DNA from: Brevibacillus composti
GTDB taxonomy: Bacteria > Bacillota > Bacilli > Brevibacillales > Brevibacillaceae
Reading direction: 5' to 3'
DNA length: 64,000 bases
Assembly: GCF_016406105.1 (NCBI RefSeq)
Contig: NZ_CP066308.1
Span: forward strand, 879,501 to 943,500
How positions within the stretch are numbered: the first letter of the stretch is position 1; each line of letters begins with the position of its first letter. Below the pieces are notes generated by a model, which worked only from the letters and a program-made list of their open reading frames with translations, made no database searches and was not told where the DNA came from. This document shows, one piece after another, positions 40,645-49,333 of this stretch. Made by a program: the position numbers and the translations under genes.

Positions 40645-42545
40645 GTGCGCCACGCATGGCGACTAACTAGGCGGTGAAAGTCCGCTGTGGGGGCTGGTAG
40701 TGGCCAACCACTAGCCAAGAGCAAGGGTGTCCACCGTGAGGTGGAATCTGAAGGAAGCTGGAGGCAAAATCCCGGCCCGAGGAACACGAACATCATCAGG
40801 CATATGGAATGGGACAAGCTTGCGAGACAAAGCAAAGTCCAATACACTACACGGACATTCCGGTGTAAATGATGCGGGTATATGGGAGGAAAGTGAGTCG
40901 TCTTACCGTGGGAGGTCTCATGGACGTGAGAAGATGACATTCGAATCACGGTTGAAACAAGATTTATCATGAGAAGTCAGCAGACGCCATAGTACCTCGA
41001 GCAGTCGACGGCTTGAGGGAAGGGCTGAACCTTAGGAGGTGGTCGTCAATGAATGTTACCGAAACAGGAGATAAGGGCAGCCAACTTCCAACGGAAGGCT
41101 CACCGCAAAAGAATAGTGCGGAACACGAAGGATATGCGGGAGTGCACGTTCCTGAGAGGATAGCTGAAACCGACGACACCAACGCAAACGAGTCGAAGGA
41201 AAGGTTACTTGAGAAAATCATAAGCAGAGACAATTTGAACGAAGCGTTCAAAAGAGTCAAAGCGAATAAAGGTTCACACGGAATCGACGGGATGGGCGTA
41301 GATGAACTTCTACAATATCTCAAAGAAAACGGTGAAACCATCAAGGAACAAATCCTGGCGGGCAGATATCGCCCAAATCCCGTTCGAAGGGTAGAAATCC
41401 CAAAAGAGAACGGAAAGAAAAGAAACCTGGGCATCCCAACGGTGGTTGATCGAGTAATCCAGCAGGCAATTGCACAAATGCTCACGCCGATCTATGAGCA
41501 ACAGTTCTCGGACAACAGCTTCGGGTTCCGACCCAAACGAAGTGCCCACCAAGCCATAAGGCGCAGCCAGCAATATATTCAGGAAGGCTACCGCTATGTT
41601 GTGGATATGGATCTAGAGAAATACTTTGACACCGTCAACCAAAGCAAGCTCATTGAAGTACTCTCAAGAACGATTAAGGACGGACGAGTCATTTCACTAA
41701 TTCATAAATATCTTCGGGCAGGAGTTGTCGTGAAGCACAAGTTTGAGGAAACAGAAGTCGGCGTACCGCAGGGCGGGAATCTGAGTCCAATTCTCAGTAA
41801 TATCATGCTGAATGAGTTGGACAAGGAGCTGGAGAAGAGAGGACACAAGTTTGTGCGATACGCAGATGATTTACTCATCTTCTGCAAGAGCAGACGAAGT
41901 GCCGAACGGACACTAACCAACATTCTCCCCTACATTGAAAAGAAGCTGTTCCTAAAAGTAAATCGGGAGAAAACCGTGGTGGACCTAGCCATTCGAGTGA
42001 AGTTTCTGGGATTCTCATTCTACAACCAACGAGGGCAAGTGAAAGTCCGCATCCATCCCAAATCCATCGCCAAAATGAAAACAAGAGTGAAGGAACTAAC
42101 CGCAAGAAGCAATGGCATGGGAAATGAAGAGAGAGCCGAAAGGCTCAGACGCTATATCATGGGATGGGTCAACTACTTCAAGATTGCGGATATGAAGAAC
42201 CTGCTCCAAACAACGGATGAATGGATGAGAAGAAGGATTCGAATGATCTACTGGAAACAATGGAAACGAATAAGGACAAAATTCGAAAAGCTGATCTCGT
42301 TTGGAATCCCAAAGTTCAAGGCATGGGAATACGCAAATACAAGAAAGAGCTACTGGAGAATCTCCAATAGCCCCATCCTCGCGAAAGCCCTCGATAACAA
42401 CACCATTAAAGGCCTCGGATTTCTTTTCTTCTCAGATTATTATCGACAAGTGACTGCGTGAACTAAGGAACCGCCGTATACCGAACGGTACGTACGGTGG
42501 TGTGGGAGGTCGGCTACTCAACTAATGGGTAGCCCCCTACCCGAT
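40645..42545 (+). mobile_element. Group II intron (IIC-like), about 1.9 kb
   Basis: The 5' end is GTGCGCC and the 3' end is CCCCCTACCCGAT. Domain I landmarks include GCAAGGGTGTCC, GTGGAATCTGAAGGAAGC and GAGGAACACGAAC. Domain V is GAACCGCCGTATACCGAACG continuing GTACGTACGGTGG (about 42469-42501), and domain VI carries the bulged-A arm CGGCTACTCAACTAATGGG. An ORF in domain IV encodes the reverse transcriptase. Insertion straight behind an intrinsic terminator and the lack of an endonuclease domain suggest class C. Composition is more AT-rich than the flanks, pointing to recent arrival. All parts look intact. Confidence 0.9.
41049..42461 (+). CDS. ltrA: Group II intron reverse transcriptase/maturase
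   Basis: A 470-residue protein. The reverse transcriptase domain (residues about 55-330) contains SHGIDGMGV, FGFRPKRSAHQAI, GVPQGGNLSPILSN and the catalytic FVRYADDLLIF. The maturase (X) domain (about 340-460) contains WVNYFKIADMKNLL and KSYWRISNSPIL. There is no HNH endonuclease after it, as in class C-F introns. ATG 41049 follows TTAGGAGGTGG. Catalytic Asp pair is present, so the enzyme is probably active. Confidence 0.93.
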   Translation: MNVTETGDKGSQLPTEGSPQKNSAEHEGYAGVHVPERIAETDDTNANESKERLLEKIISRDNLNEAFKRVKANKGSHGIDGMGVDELLQYLKENGETIKEQILAGRYRPNPVRRVEIPKENGKKRNLGIPTVVDRVIQQAIAQMLTPIYEQQFSDNSFGFRPKRSAHQAIRRSQQYIQEGYRYVVDMDLEKYFDTVNQSKLIEVLSRTIKDGRVISLIHKYLRAGVVVKHKFEETEVGVPQGGNLSPILSNIMLNELDKELEKRGHKFVRYADDLLIFCKSRRSAERTLTNILPYIEKKLFLKVNREKTVVDLAIRVKFLGFSFYNQRGQVKVRIHPKSIAKMKTRVKELTARSNGMGNEERAERLRRYIMGWVNYFKIADMKNLLQTTDEWMRRRIRMIYWKQWKRIRTKFEKLISFGIPKFKAWEYANTRKSYWRISNSPILAKALDNNTIKGLGFLFFSDYYRQVTA

Positions 42546-42646
42546 TGCAAAAGACCGGACGAGTCCGGTCGCCGAAAGGAGAGACAGGAGCAAGCCATCG
42601 CGGTGGAGGAATCGGTGCCGCGGTACTACAACCACAAAAAGCAGAC
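42546..42646 (+). other. Leader segment between intron and second riboswitch
   Basis: About 100 bases. GACCGGA-CGAG-TCCGGTC (about 42554-42571) is a perfect hairpin, followed by GCCGAAAGGAGAGACAGGAG. One frame is open from the intron end to a stop inside riboswitch 2, with RQEQAIAVEESVPRYYNHKK, which could be a fossil C-terminus of a lost gene. No promoter was found, so riboswitch 2 probably depends on transcription through riboswitch 1 and the intron. Confidence 0.4.
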
Positions 42647-42787
42647 CTTCAGGGCAGGGTGAAATTCCCGACCGGCGGTGATGACGACAGTCTGAGCCCG
42701 CGACTCGCTCGCTTGTCCTACGTGATAGCGAGCGACTGACCTGGTGCAAATCCAGGGCCGACGGTATAGTCCGGATGGGAGAAGGCA
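42647..42787 (+). ncRNA. FMN riboswitch (RFN element) 2
   Basis: A second complete RFN: AGGGCAGGGTGAAATTCCCG, ACCGGCGGTGATGACG, GAGCCCGCGACTCGC, TGGTGCAAATCCA, GGCCGACGGTATAGTCCGGA and TGGGAGAAGG. The core matches copy 1 almost exactly, while the variable arm and the expression platform differ. This suggests an old duplication rather than a recent copy. It directly precedes ribD. Confidence 0.93.
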
Positions 42788-42846
42788 GTGAGGCAGCCTC
42801 TGTCTCTTCGTTGAAAAAACGGGAGTGAGAAGGCTTCTTTCCCCTT

Positions 42847-42875
42847 GCCCTGAAGCGCGCTTCAAGGGCTTTTTG
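42847..42875 (+). terminator. Riboswitch 2 terminator
   Basis: GCCCTGAAGC and GCTTCAAGGGC form the stem, followed by TTTTT, about 60 bases upstream of ribD. This is the classical attenuator of the rib operon. Confidence 0.85.
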
Positions 42876-42936
42876 GCATTCCAGGAAGTCGCGCCGAGCG
42901 GCGATGGCCATTACAAACGGGAAAGGAGCAGAGGAG

Positions 42937-44073
42937 ATGTCTGAACATGACTGGCAGCACATGGCGCTTGCGCTGGAGTTGGCCCGATCCGCCAAGGGGC
43001 AGACGGCACCCAATCCATTAGTTGGAGCAGTCGTCGTCAAGGATGGCATGGTCGTCGGATTGGGGACGCATGTGAAAGCGGGCGAACCGCATGCCGAGGT
43101 GCACGCGCTGCGAATGGCTGGCGAGCACGCAAAAGGAGCGGACCTCTATGTTACCCTGGAGCCTTGCAGCCATCAGGGGAGGACGCCGCCTTGTGCGCGG
43201 GCGGTGATCGAAGCGGGGATCAGGCGAGTAGTCGTCGCCGTAGAAGACCCCAATCCACGGGTAGCGGGAGCGGGAATCCGTCTTTTGCAGGAGGCGGGCC
43301 TGGAGGTGAGCGTCGGAATCTGCGCCGCACAGGCGAAGCGGCTGAATGAGGTGTTTTTCCATTACATCGGCACAAAAAAGCCATTTGTTACGGTAAAAAC
43401 GGCAAGCACACTGGATGGAAAGATCGCGACGCGCACCGGGCACAGCCGCTGGATTACGGGGGAAGAGTCTCGCAAGCGGGTGCACCGGCTGCGGCGCGAG
43501 CATGATGCGATCCTCGTCGGGGTGCAGACCGTGCTGGCGGATAATCCGGAGCTGACTGCCCGGGAAGACGGGGAGGTGCGCGGGCGGCAGCCGCTGCGCG
43601 TCATCCTCGACAGCCGGCTGCGCATCCCGGCAGATGCCCGCGTGATTTGCGACGGGCATGCGCCGACGCTGATCTATACCTCGGACAAGGCTCCTTCTGC
43701 TCGGCAACAGGAGCTGGAGCAGAGAGGTGTCGAGGTCGTCAGACTGCCGGATGGCGTAGGCATAGAACGCGTGCTGGAATCCCTGGGGCAAAGAGGGGTT
43801 ACCTCTCTTTTGGTCGAGGGGGGCTCAGCGGTAAACGGCTCGTTTTTGGAGGCAGGTGCGATTCAAAAAGTCATCCAGTTTTTCTCTTTCAAACTAATCG
43901 GCGGTCAGGGAGCGCCTACCTCGTATGGCGGTCAGGGGTTCGCGGAGATGCAGGACGCCATCCCGCTGGCCGATGTCGAGGTAGAAATGATCGGCAGCCA
44001 TGATTTGTGCATCACAGGCTATCCCGTATGGGGGCAGCCGGCAGGGAGGGATCTCACATGTTTACCGGACTGA
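42937..44073 (+). CDS. ribD: RibD, bifunctional deaminase/reductase
   Basis: A 378-residue protein. The N-terminal deaminase (APNPLVGAVVVKDG, zinc site GEPHAEVHAL and EPCSHQGRTPPC) is followed by the C-terminal reductase (KTASTLDGKIATRTGHSRWI, LVEGGSAVNGSFLEAG). It carries out steps two and three of riboflavin synthesis. ATG 42937 has AAAGGAG upstream. It overlaps ribE by 16 bp. Confidence 0.95.
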   Translation: MSEHDWQHMALALELARSAKGQTAPNPLVGAVVVKDGMVVGLGTHVKAGEPHAEVHALRMAGEHAKGADLYVTLEPCSHQGRTPPCARAVIEAGIRRVVVAVEDPNPRVAGAGIRLLQEAGLEVSVGICAAQAKRLNEVFFHYIGTKKPFVTVKTASTLDGKIATRTGHSRWITGEESRKRVHRLRREHDAILVGVQTVLADNPELTAREDGEVRGRQPLRVILDSRLRIPADARVICDGHAPTLIYTSDKAPSARQQELEQRGVEVVRLPDGVGIERVLESLGQRGVTSLLVEGGSAVNGSFLEAGAIQKVIQFFSFKLIGGQGAPTSYGGQGFAEMQDAIPLADVEVEMIGSHDLCITGYPVWGQPAGRDLTCLPD

Positions 44074-44747
44074 TCGAAGAAGTAGGCACAGTAGAAAGCA
44101 TCACGCGAAACGCCCAATCCTGCACGCTGGTGATACGCGCCCAGACCGTCCTGGAGGATGCCGCAATCGGAGACAGCATTGCCGTCAACGGCGTGTGTCT
44201 CACGGTGACTTCCTATACGCCCACTCGTTTTCAGGCGGATGTCATGCCGGAGACCTGGCAAGTGACGGCGCTCTCCCAGTTGAAGCCGGGCAGCCTGGTT
44301 AATCTGGAGCGGGCCTTGCAGCTGGGAGCCAGGCTCGGCGGCCATCTGGTTTCGGGCCATGTGGATGGCGTCGGCACCATTATCTCCCGAAACGCGGATC
44401 ACAATGCTATCCGCTTTCAGATCCGCACGGGGCCCGAGCTGCTCCGTCAGGTCATCCCGCGCGGCTCCATTACGGTAGACGGCATCAGTTTGACCGTGAC
44501 AGAGGCGGGAGACGAACACCTCGCCGTCTCGGTGATCCCGCACACGCTGGCACAGACCAATCTGCGAAGCAAAAAGGTGGGCGATGCCGTCAATTTGGAG
44601 ACCGACCTGATCGCCAAATACGTGGGGAGACTGCTTACGGGGAGAGCCGGCGCGGCCCGGTCGGGAGCGGATGGGCGAGGAGGCAAGCCCGGTGCCGGCA
44701 GAGCAGGCATCGATCTGGCTTTTCTGGAGGAACACGGCTATGCATAA
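44058..44747 (+). CDS. ribE: Riboflavin synthase alpha chain
   Basis: A 229-residue protein with two lumazine-binding barrels: [25 protein letters not shown] and SGHVDGVGT. The C-terminal trimerisation helix is followed by an extra Gly/Ala/Arg-rich tail ([20 protein letters not shown]) not usual in the family. It makes riboflavin from two lumazines. AGGGAGGG precedes ATG 44058. Confidence 0.94.
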   Translation: MFTGLIEEVGTVESITRNAQSCTLVIRAQTVLEDAAIGDSIAVNGVCLTVTSYTPTRFQADVMPETWQVTALSQLKPGSLVNLERALQLGARLGGHLVSGHVDGVGTIISRNADHNAIRFQIRTGPELLRQVIPRGSITVDGISLTVTEAGDEHLAVSVIPHTLAQTNLRSKKVGDAVNLETDLIAKYVGRLLTGRAGAARSGADGRGGKPGAGRAGIDLAFLEEHGYA

Positions 44748-44760
44748 AGGGGGAGATACG

Positions 44761-45963
44761 GTGTTTGCTACCATCGAAGAGGCGATCAACGATTTGCGAA
44801 AAGGCCGTCCCGTCATCGTCGTCGATGACGAAGACAGGGAAAACGAAGGGGATTTTGTCTGCCTGGCGGAAGCCGCGACGCCGGAGATGATCAATTTTAT
44901 GGCTACCCACGGGCGCGGGCTGATCTGCGTCCCGATCACGGAAAAAGATGCAGCCCGCCTGAAGCTGGGGCCGATGGTAGAGGCCAATACAGACAGGCAG
45001 GGCACCGCTTTTACCGTCTCGATTGACGAGGCGGGTACGCATACGGGCATTTCCGCACAAGAGCGATCCCAAACCGTCCTGGCGATGCTGGATGAACAGC
45101 GGGGAGCAGAGGACTTTCGGCGACCCGGGCATATCTTTCCGCTGATCGCAAGGCCGGGCGGAGTGCTGCGCCGGGCCGGACACACGGAGGCGGCGGTCGA
45201 CCTGGCGCTATTGGCAGGGGCCAAACCGGCAGGGGTGATTTGTGAAATCATGAATGAGGATGGCACAATGGCGCGGCTTCCCGAGCTGGTCGAGGTGGCC
45301 AAGCGTTTTGGGCTGAAGCTGATCACGATCGCGGATTTGATCGATTACCGCATGAAGCATGAGCGGCTGGTCAAACGCGAAGCGGAGGCCAAGCTTCCCT
45401 CGGAGTACGGAGACTTCCGGATCATCGCCTATACCAATGATCTGGATGGCAAAGAGCATGTCGCCATCGTCAAAGGAGAAGTGGCAGACGGGGGGCCGGT
45501 GCTGGTGCGCGTCCATTCCGAGTGCCTGACCGGGGACATCTTCGGTTCTCACCGCTGTGACTGCGGCCCGCAGCTTCACGCCGCACTGCGGATGATCGAG
45601 CGGGAGGGGCGGGGCGTCGTACTCTACATGCGCCAGGAAGGACGCGGCATCGGACTGATCAACAAGCTGAAGGCATACCAGCTGCAGGAGCAAGGTCTCG
45701 ATACCGTCGAGGCCAATGAAAAGCTGGGCTTCCCCGCCGACCTGCGCGATTACGGGATTGGCGCGCAAATACTGCGCGACCTGGGGATCTCGCAGATGCG
45801 GCTGATGACCAATAATCCGCGGAAAATACGCGGGCTGTCCGGCTACGGTCTGCAAGTCGCAGAGCGGGTCCCGCTGCAGATGCCGGAGCATCCGGAAAAT
45901 GAACGTTATTTGCACAGCAAGCAGGACAAGCTGGGTCACCTGCTTCAATTCGTAAAGGAGTGA
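44761..45963 (+). CDS. ribBA: RibBA, DHBP synthase / GTP cyclohydrolase II
   Basis: A 400-residue fusion. The RibB half contains [11 protein letters not shown] and [11 protein letters not shown]. The RibA half contains the zinc site [17 protein letters not shown] and [16 protein letters not shown]. It supplies both precursors, from ribulose 5-phosphate and GTP. GTG 44761 with AGGGGGAG is chosen; ATG 44740, overlapping the ribE stop, is an alternative. Confidence 0.95.
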   Translation: MFATIEEAINDLRKGRPVIVVDDEDRENEGDFVCLAEAATPEMINFMATHGRGLICVPITEKDAARLKLGPMVEANTDRQGTAFTVSIDEAGTHTGISAQERSQTVLAMLDEQRGAEDFRRPGHIFPLIARPGGVLRRAGHTEAAVDLALLAGAKPAGVICEIMNEDGTMARLPELVEVAKRFGLKLITIADLIDYRMKHERLVKREAEAKLPSEYGDFRIIAYTNDLDGKEHVAIVKGEVADGGPVLVRVHSECLTGDIFGSHRCDCGPQLHAALRMIEREGRGVVLYMRQEGRGIGLINKLKAYQLQEQGLDTVEANEKLGFPADLRDYGIGAQILRDLGISQMRLMTNNPRKIRGLSGYGLQVAERVPLQMPEHPENERYLHSKQDKLGHLLQFVKE

Positions 45964-45970
45964 AGAGATC

Positions 45971-46438
45971 ATGAAACTGTATGAAGGAAATCTGATCGGA
46001 ACTGGACTGCGCGTAGGAATTGTGGCGGGACGTTTTAATGAATTGATCGTAAGCAAGCTGGTGGGCGGGGCACTCGACGCACTGAAGCGGCACGGTGTCG
46101 CGGAGGAGGCGGTCGAAGTGGCCTGGGTGCCGGGCGCTTTTGAAATCCCGCTGATCGCCAAAAAGATGGCGGAATCGGGCAAATACGATGCAATTGTGAC
46201 GCTGGGAGCAGTCATTCGCGGCGCTACGCCGCATTTTGATTACGTCTGCAGCGAGTGTGCCAAAGGCGTCGCCTCTGTTTCGCTGGCGACCGGGATTCCG
46301 GTGATATTTGGCGTGCTGACCACGGACTCGATCGAACAGGCTATCGAGCGGGCAGGCACCAAGGTCGGCAACAAAGGCTGGGAGGCGGCGGCCTCCGCCA
46401 TCGAGATGGCCAATCTCAGCAGACAAATTACCGGCTAA
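45971..46438 (+). CDS. ribH: Lumazine synthase
   Basis: A 155-residue protein with the full lumazine synthase pattern: [55 protein letters not shown] and [20 protein letters not shown]. It condenses the RibD and RibB products. Last gene of the operon. Confidence 0.96.
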   Translation: MKLYEGNLIGTGLRVGIVAGRFNELIVSKLVGGALDALKRHGVAEEAVEVAWVPGAFEIPLIAKKMAESGKYDAIVTLGAVIRGATPHFDYVCSECAKGVASVSLATGIPVIFGVLTTDSIEQAIERAGTKVGNKGWEAAASAIEMANLSRQITG

Positions 46439-46453
46439 AAACAGCAGCCGCAT

Positions 46454-46486
46454 AGGGCGAGAGCAGACAGCTCTCGCCCTTTTTTC
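46454..46486 (+). terminator. Terminator of the rib operon
   Basis: AGGGCGAGAG and CTCTCGCCCT form a perfect 10-bp stem with a 7-base loop and a T6 run. Confidence 0.85.
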
Positions 46487-46578
46487 GCTCTGGATTAAAT
46501 AGGGGAGGGAAGGGAAAAGAAAAGAAAAGTAAGAATGATTGAGATGCTCGATGTCAACATCTCTCTGATTCGCCGTAG

Positions 46579-46983
46579 ATTGGCCATTTGCCATATCTGG
46601 AACGAAAACACGCCAGGGTGATATTCAACCCGATTTATAGCAATGGCCAGATCAATAGCAACGGAGACACGCGGAAGCCCAAGGCCGATATAGACGTAGA
46701 GGTGCGCGGCGTATTGATCGGCTACACGGGGAACCGCTATTTGGATGATCGCGAGCAGCGGGCGGCGTTAGCGAAGGACATGGAAAGAGAGTTCCCAAAA
46801 GAGTTAAGCGCGCTCATCAAAAAACTCCAGCAGAAAAAATGGGATCCTGCTGGAGTCGAAGAAAGCTTTCGGCAAAAATACCGGGGAAAGTGGAACAGGG
46901 ATACAGGGATTTCCTTGTACGAGAAGGCGGAATTTCGGATTCGGATAAGGATGGAAATTGTTGGTGCGGGTACGATGGGGTAA
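46579..46983 (+). pseudogene. Ger(x)C germinant-receptor protein, 5'-truncated
   Basis: The frame opens after a TAG at 46576 without a good start. Its content (VRGVLIGYTGNRYLDDREQR, ALIKKLQQKKWDPAGVEESF, KYRGKWN, then FRIRIRMEIVGAGTMG) matches the end of the Ger(x)C/GerAC C-terminal domain, where klQ, DpxG and the final xIrxxG are conserved. About two thirds of a normal 360-400-residue lipoprotein is missing and no GerA/GerB partners are present. I call it a remnant; a TTG start at 46588 would give a 131-residue protein. Confidence 0.6.
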
Positions 46984-46987
46984 CAGA

Positions 46988-48541
46988 TTATCGAAACAGA
47001 CGTCTCCACTCCCGCAAGGCAGCTTTGAGGAGAGGCGGCCGCTCGCCTCTCTTTATTGGGGGCCAGAAGCCTGATTTGCCGTACAATGTATGGGTCAGTC
47101 CGATGAATAGCGATTGCTGCTCTTCCGTATACGGATACCAGTTTATTTCCCGCTTTCGCTTGCCCGGGTCGTGGATGACCGAGACGGGATGGGTAAAGGC
47201 CTGGAGCCCCTCCGGTCCGCGATAGCGGCCGATCCCGCTTTCTTTGACGCCGCCAAAGGGGAGAGCGGGGTTCGCATAGCTGACGATGACGTCATTGATG
47301 CAGACATTGCCGCTTGCGAGCTGCAGGGCGACTCGTCTCGCTTTTGCCTTGTCCTGCGACCAGACGGAGGCGTTTAATCCGTAGGGGGAATCATTGGCCA
47401 GCCGGATGGCTTCTTCCTCCGCAGAGAAGGTCATGATCGGCAATACGGGACCAAATGTCTCTTCCCGCATGATCTTCATGTCATGCGTCACTTTGGTCAG
47501 GATGGTCGGCGCGAGAAACATGCCCTCATCGGAAAAGGTACCGCCGGTCTCCGCGACCGCTCCCCGGGAAAGCGCTTCTTCCACATGCTCCCGGACGATG
47601 CGAATCTGGTCGGGCGATGTCATGGAACCGATCTCCCCAATGCCGGACGGGGATTGGCGGAGCGCCGCTGTTTTTTCTTTGACCAGGCGGAGAAATTCTG
47701 GGTAGACCCGCTCTTGGACGTAGACGCGCTCGACCGACATGCAGACCTGGCCGGAATTAGTAAAGGCGCCCCATACGGCCCCGGCCGCAGCCCGCTCCAG
47801 ATGGGCATCCTCCAGGACGATCATCGGGTCCTTTCCGCCCAGCTCCAACTCCACGGGGATCAGATGCTCCGCTGCTTGCGCCATGATCTTTTTGCCGGAG
47901 GCGACCGATCCGGTGAAAAAGATCTTGTCCGGCCGCGCTGCCACCAAGGCTTGGCCGGCCTCTCTGCCGCCGTGGAGCACTTGCACGATTTCGGCAGGGG
48001 CGGGGACTGCCCGGAACATCTCCTCGATGATCAGTCCGACAGAGGGGGTCACTTCGGAAGGCTTCAAGATCACGGTGTTTCCTGCCGCCAGTGCGGACAA
48101 AACCGGGACGACGGAGAGCTGAAACGGGTAGTTCCACGGAGAGATGACCGCGATGACTCCCATCGGCTTGTAGTAGATGGATGATGTTTTGGGCGCGAGC
48201 GCGAGCGGGGTGGATACCTTGCGCGGGGCCAGCATCCTCTCCGCATGTTTCTCGTAGAAGCGAATGGTGTCGGCGGTAATAAAAATCTCCGTCATGTACG
48301 CTTCCAACGCCACTTTTCCGGTCGCTTCGCTGATTTTTTGGGCGAGTGCCTCGCCATTTTCTACGAGGTAGTGGCGCAGATTGCGCAGATAGTGAATCCG
48401 TGCGGCGACGGGGGTGCTTCCCCAGAGAGAAAAGGCCTGGCGCGCCCGTTCCATCGCCTGCTGTGCCTCTTCCGGCGTCGCTTCCGGAAGGGTTCCCAGT
48501 ACCTCTCCGGTAGCCGGGTTGCGCATCGTCAAAGTTCCCAT
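46988..48541 (-). CDS. Aldehyde dehydrogenase family protein
   Basis: A 517-residue NAD(P)-dependent dehydrogenase: ISPWNYPFQLSVVPVLSALA, FTGSVASGKKIMAQAA, catalytic Glu in VELELGGKDP, catalytic Cys in NSGQVCMSVE and the ETFGPVLPI region. The hydrophobic/basic C-terminus resembles fatty-aldehyde dehydrogenases, which act at membranes. ATG 48541 has AGAGGAGGTGG. It overlaps the upstream tetR by 13 bp and is controlled with it. Confidence 0.9.
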   Translation of the reverse strand: MGTLTMRNPATGEVLGTLPEATPEEAQQAMERARQAFSLWGSTPVAARIHYLRNLRHYLVENGEALAQKISEATGKVALEAYMTEIFITADTIRFYEKHAERMLAPRKVSTPLALAPKTSSIYYKPMGVIAVISPWNYPFQLSVVPVLSALAAGNTVILKPSEVTPSVGLIIEEMFRAVPAPAEIVQVLHGGREAGQALVAARPDKIFFTGSVASGKKIMAQAAEHLIPVELELGGKDPMIVLEDAHLERAAAGAVWGAFTNSGQVCMSVERVYVQERVYPEFLRLVKEKTAALRQSPSGIGEIGSMTSPDQIRIVREHVEEALSRGAVAETGGTFSDEGMFLAPTILTKVTHDMKIMREETFGPVLPIMTFSAEEEAIRLANDSPYGLNASVWSQDKAKARRVALQLASGNVCINDVIVSYANPALPFGGVKESGIGRYRGPEGLQAFTHPVSVIHDPGKRKREINWYPYTEEQQSLFIGLTHTLYGKSGFWPPIKRGERPPLLKAALREWRRLFR

Positions 48542-49182
48542 TTTTCCACCTCCTCTTGGTGTGAGTGTGCAGCGAACAGTGCGGAGAGCAGCCGGGAGAG
48601 GTCCTCTTCCAGCCGGGATACCGCTTCGCGTGCCTCTTGTGTCTCCAGGGTCAATGCCTGCAGAAAGAGACCGTCGATGGCCGTGTAGAAGAGCGGGACC
48701 CAACTCTTTATGATGCGGGTTTCCACGCCGGCCGCATACTCGTGACAGATTCTGTCCAGCATGCTTTCGATCAGTGCATGCAGACGGTCGCGAATGTTTT
48801 GAACGGGCGGGCGAAAGGCAGGCGTGTACATGGCTTGGATCTGCAGATCGTACCAGAGCCGATGGATGTTTCGGTCTTCCGTAAGCGCTCTGTAAACAAT
48901 CGCGGAGAGCCGGGTCTGCCGTCCGTCAAAAGGGCCGCTCAGAAGCTCTTCCTCCAGCTCGCGCAAAAACTGATTCTTGTAGCCGGTGATGACTGCGAGC
49001 AGCAAGTCTTCTTTGTTTCGAAAATAATAATGCAGGATCCCGAGCGAGACACCCGATTCCTGGGCGATGTCGCGCAGCGATACGTGAGCATACCCCTTTT
49101 CGGCCAGGCAGCGGGTCGCCTGCTCGACCAAATAGGCGCGCCGCGCTTCCGCTTTTGCTTGTTTGGGTGACGACGGCTTCAT
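48529..49182 (-). CDS. TetR-family repressor
   Basis: A 217-residue protein with an N-terminal TetR HTH (EQATRCLAEKGYAHVSLRDI, AQESGVSLGILHYYFRNKED) and a helical ligand-binding domain with a BetI-like C-terminus. It is the first gene of the operon with the aldehyde dehydrogenase and probably self-represses at 49199-49214 until an aldehyde or fatty compound binds. Confidence 0.87.
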   Translation of the reverse strand: MKPSSPKQAKAEARRAYLVEQATRCLAEKGYAHVSLRDIAQESGVSLGILHYYFRNKEDLLLAVITGYKNQFLRELEEELLSGPFDGRQTRLSAIVYRALTEDRNIHRLWYDLQIQAMYTPAFRPPVQNIRDRLHALIESMLDRICHEYAAGVETRIIKSWVPLFYTAIDGLFLQALTLETQEAREAVSRLEEDLSRLLSALFAAHSHQEEVEKWEL

Positions 49183-49198
49183 AGGTCCACCAACTTTT

Positions 49199-49256
49199 TT
49201 GGACGACTGTCCAATTTTTTATCTGTATTGTAGGGGAGATGGCTTCCGGCTGTCAA
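49199..49256 (-). promoter_or_regulatory. tetR-aldH promoter and operator
   Basis: Minus-strand TTGACA (49256-49251), 18-bp spacer, TACAAT (49232-49227). Downstream lies the palindrome TTGGAC-GACT-GTCCAA (49199-49214), placed to block transcription start. Confidence 0.7.
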
Positions 49257-49273
49257 CAAAAGTCCAAGAAAAA

Positions 49274-49300
49274 AAGCCCGATCGCGTTTTGCATCAGGCT
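49274..49300 (-). terminator. Terminator of the lytH gene
   Basis: On the minus strand GCCTGAT pairs with ATCGGGC (one G-T) and is followed by a T7 run. It protects the tetR promoter from lytH readthrough. Confidence 0.65.
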
Positions 49301-49333
49301 ATCGGAATCTCCAGGATGGAATAAGAGCGTTGC

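Noticed and set aside
40645..42545. Insertion sequence or transposon in the rib leader
   Set aside because: No terminal inverted repeats or target duplication; domain V/VI RNA and a reverse transcriptase show a group II intron.
42554..42575. Hammerhead-like or glycine-riboswitch-like element after the intron
   Set aside because: The hairpin and GCCGAAAGGAG look suggestive, but the CUGANGA/GAAAC core of hammerheads and the second half of a glycine aptamer are missing.
42545..42739. 64-codon frame across the second riboswitch
   Set aside because: Most of it lies inside the conserved RFN structure; it has no ribosome-binding site.
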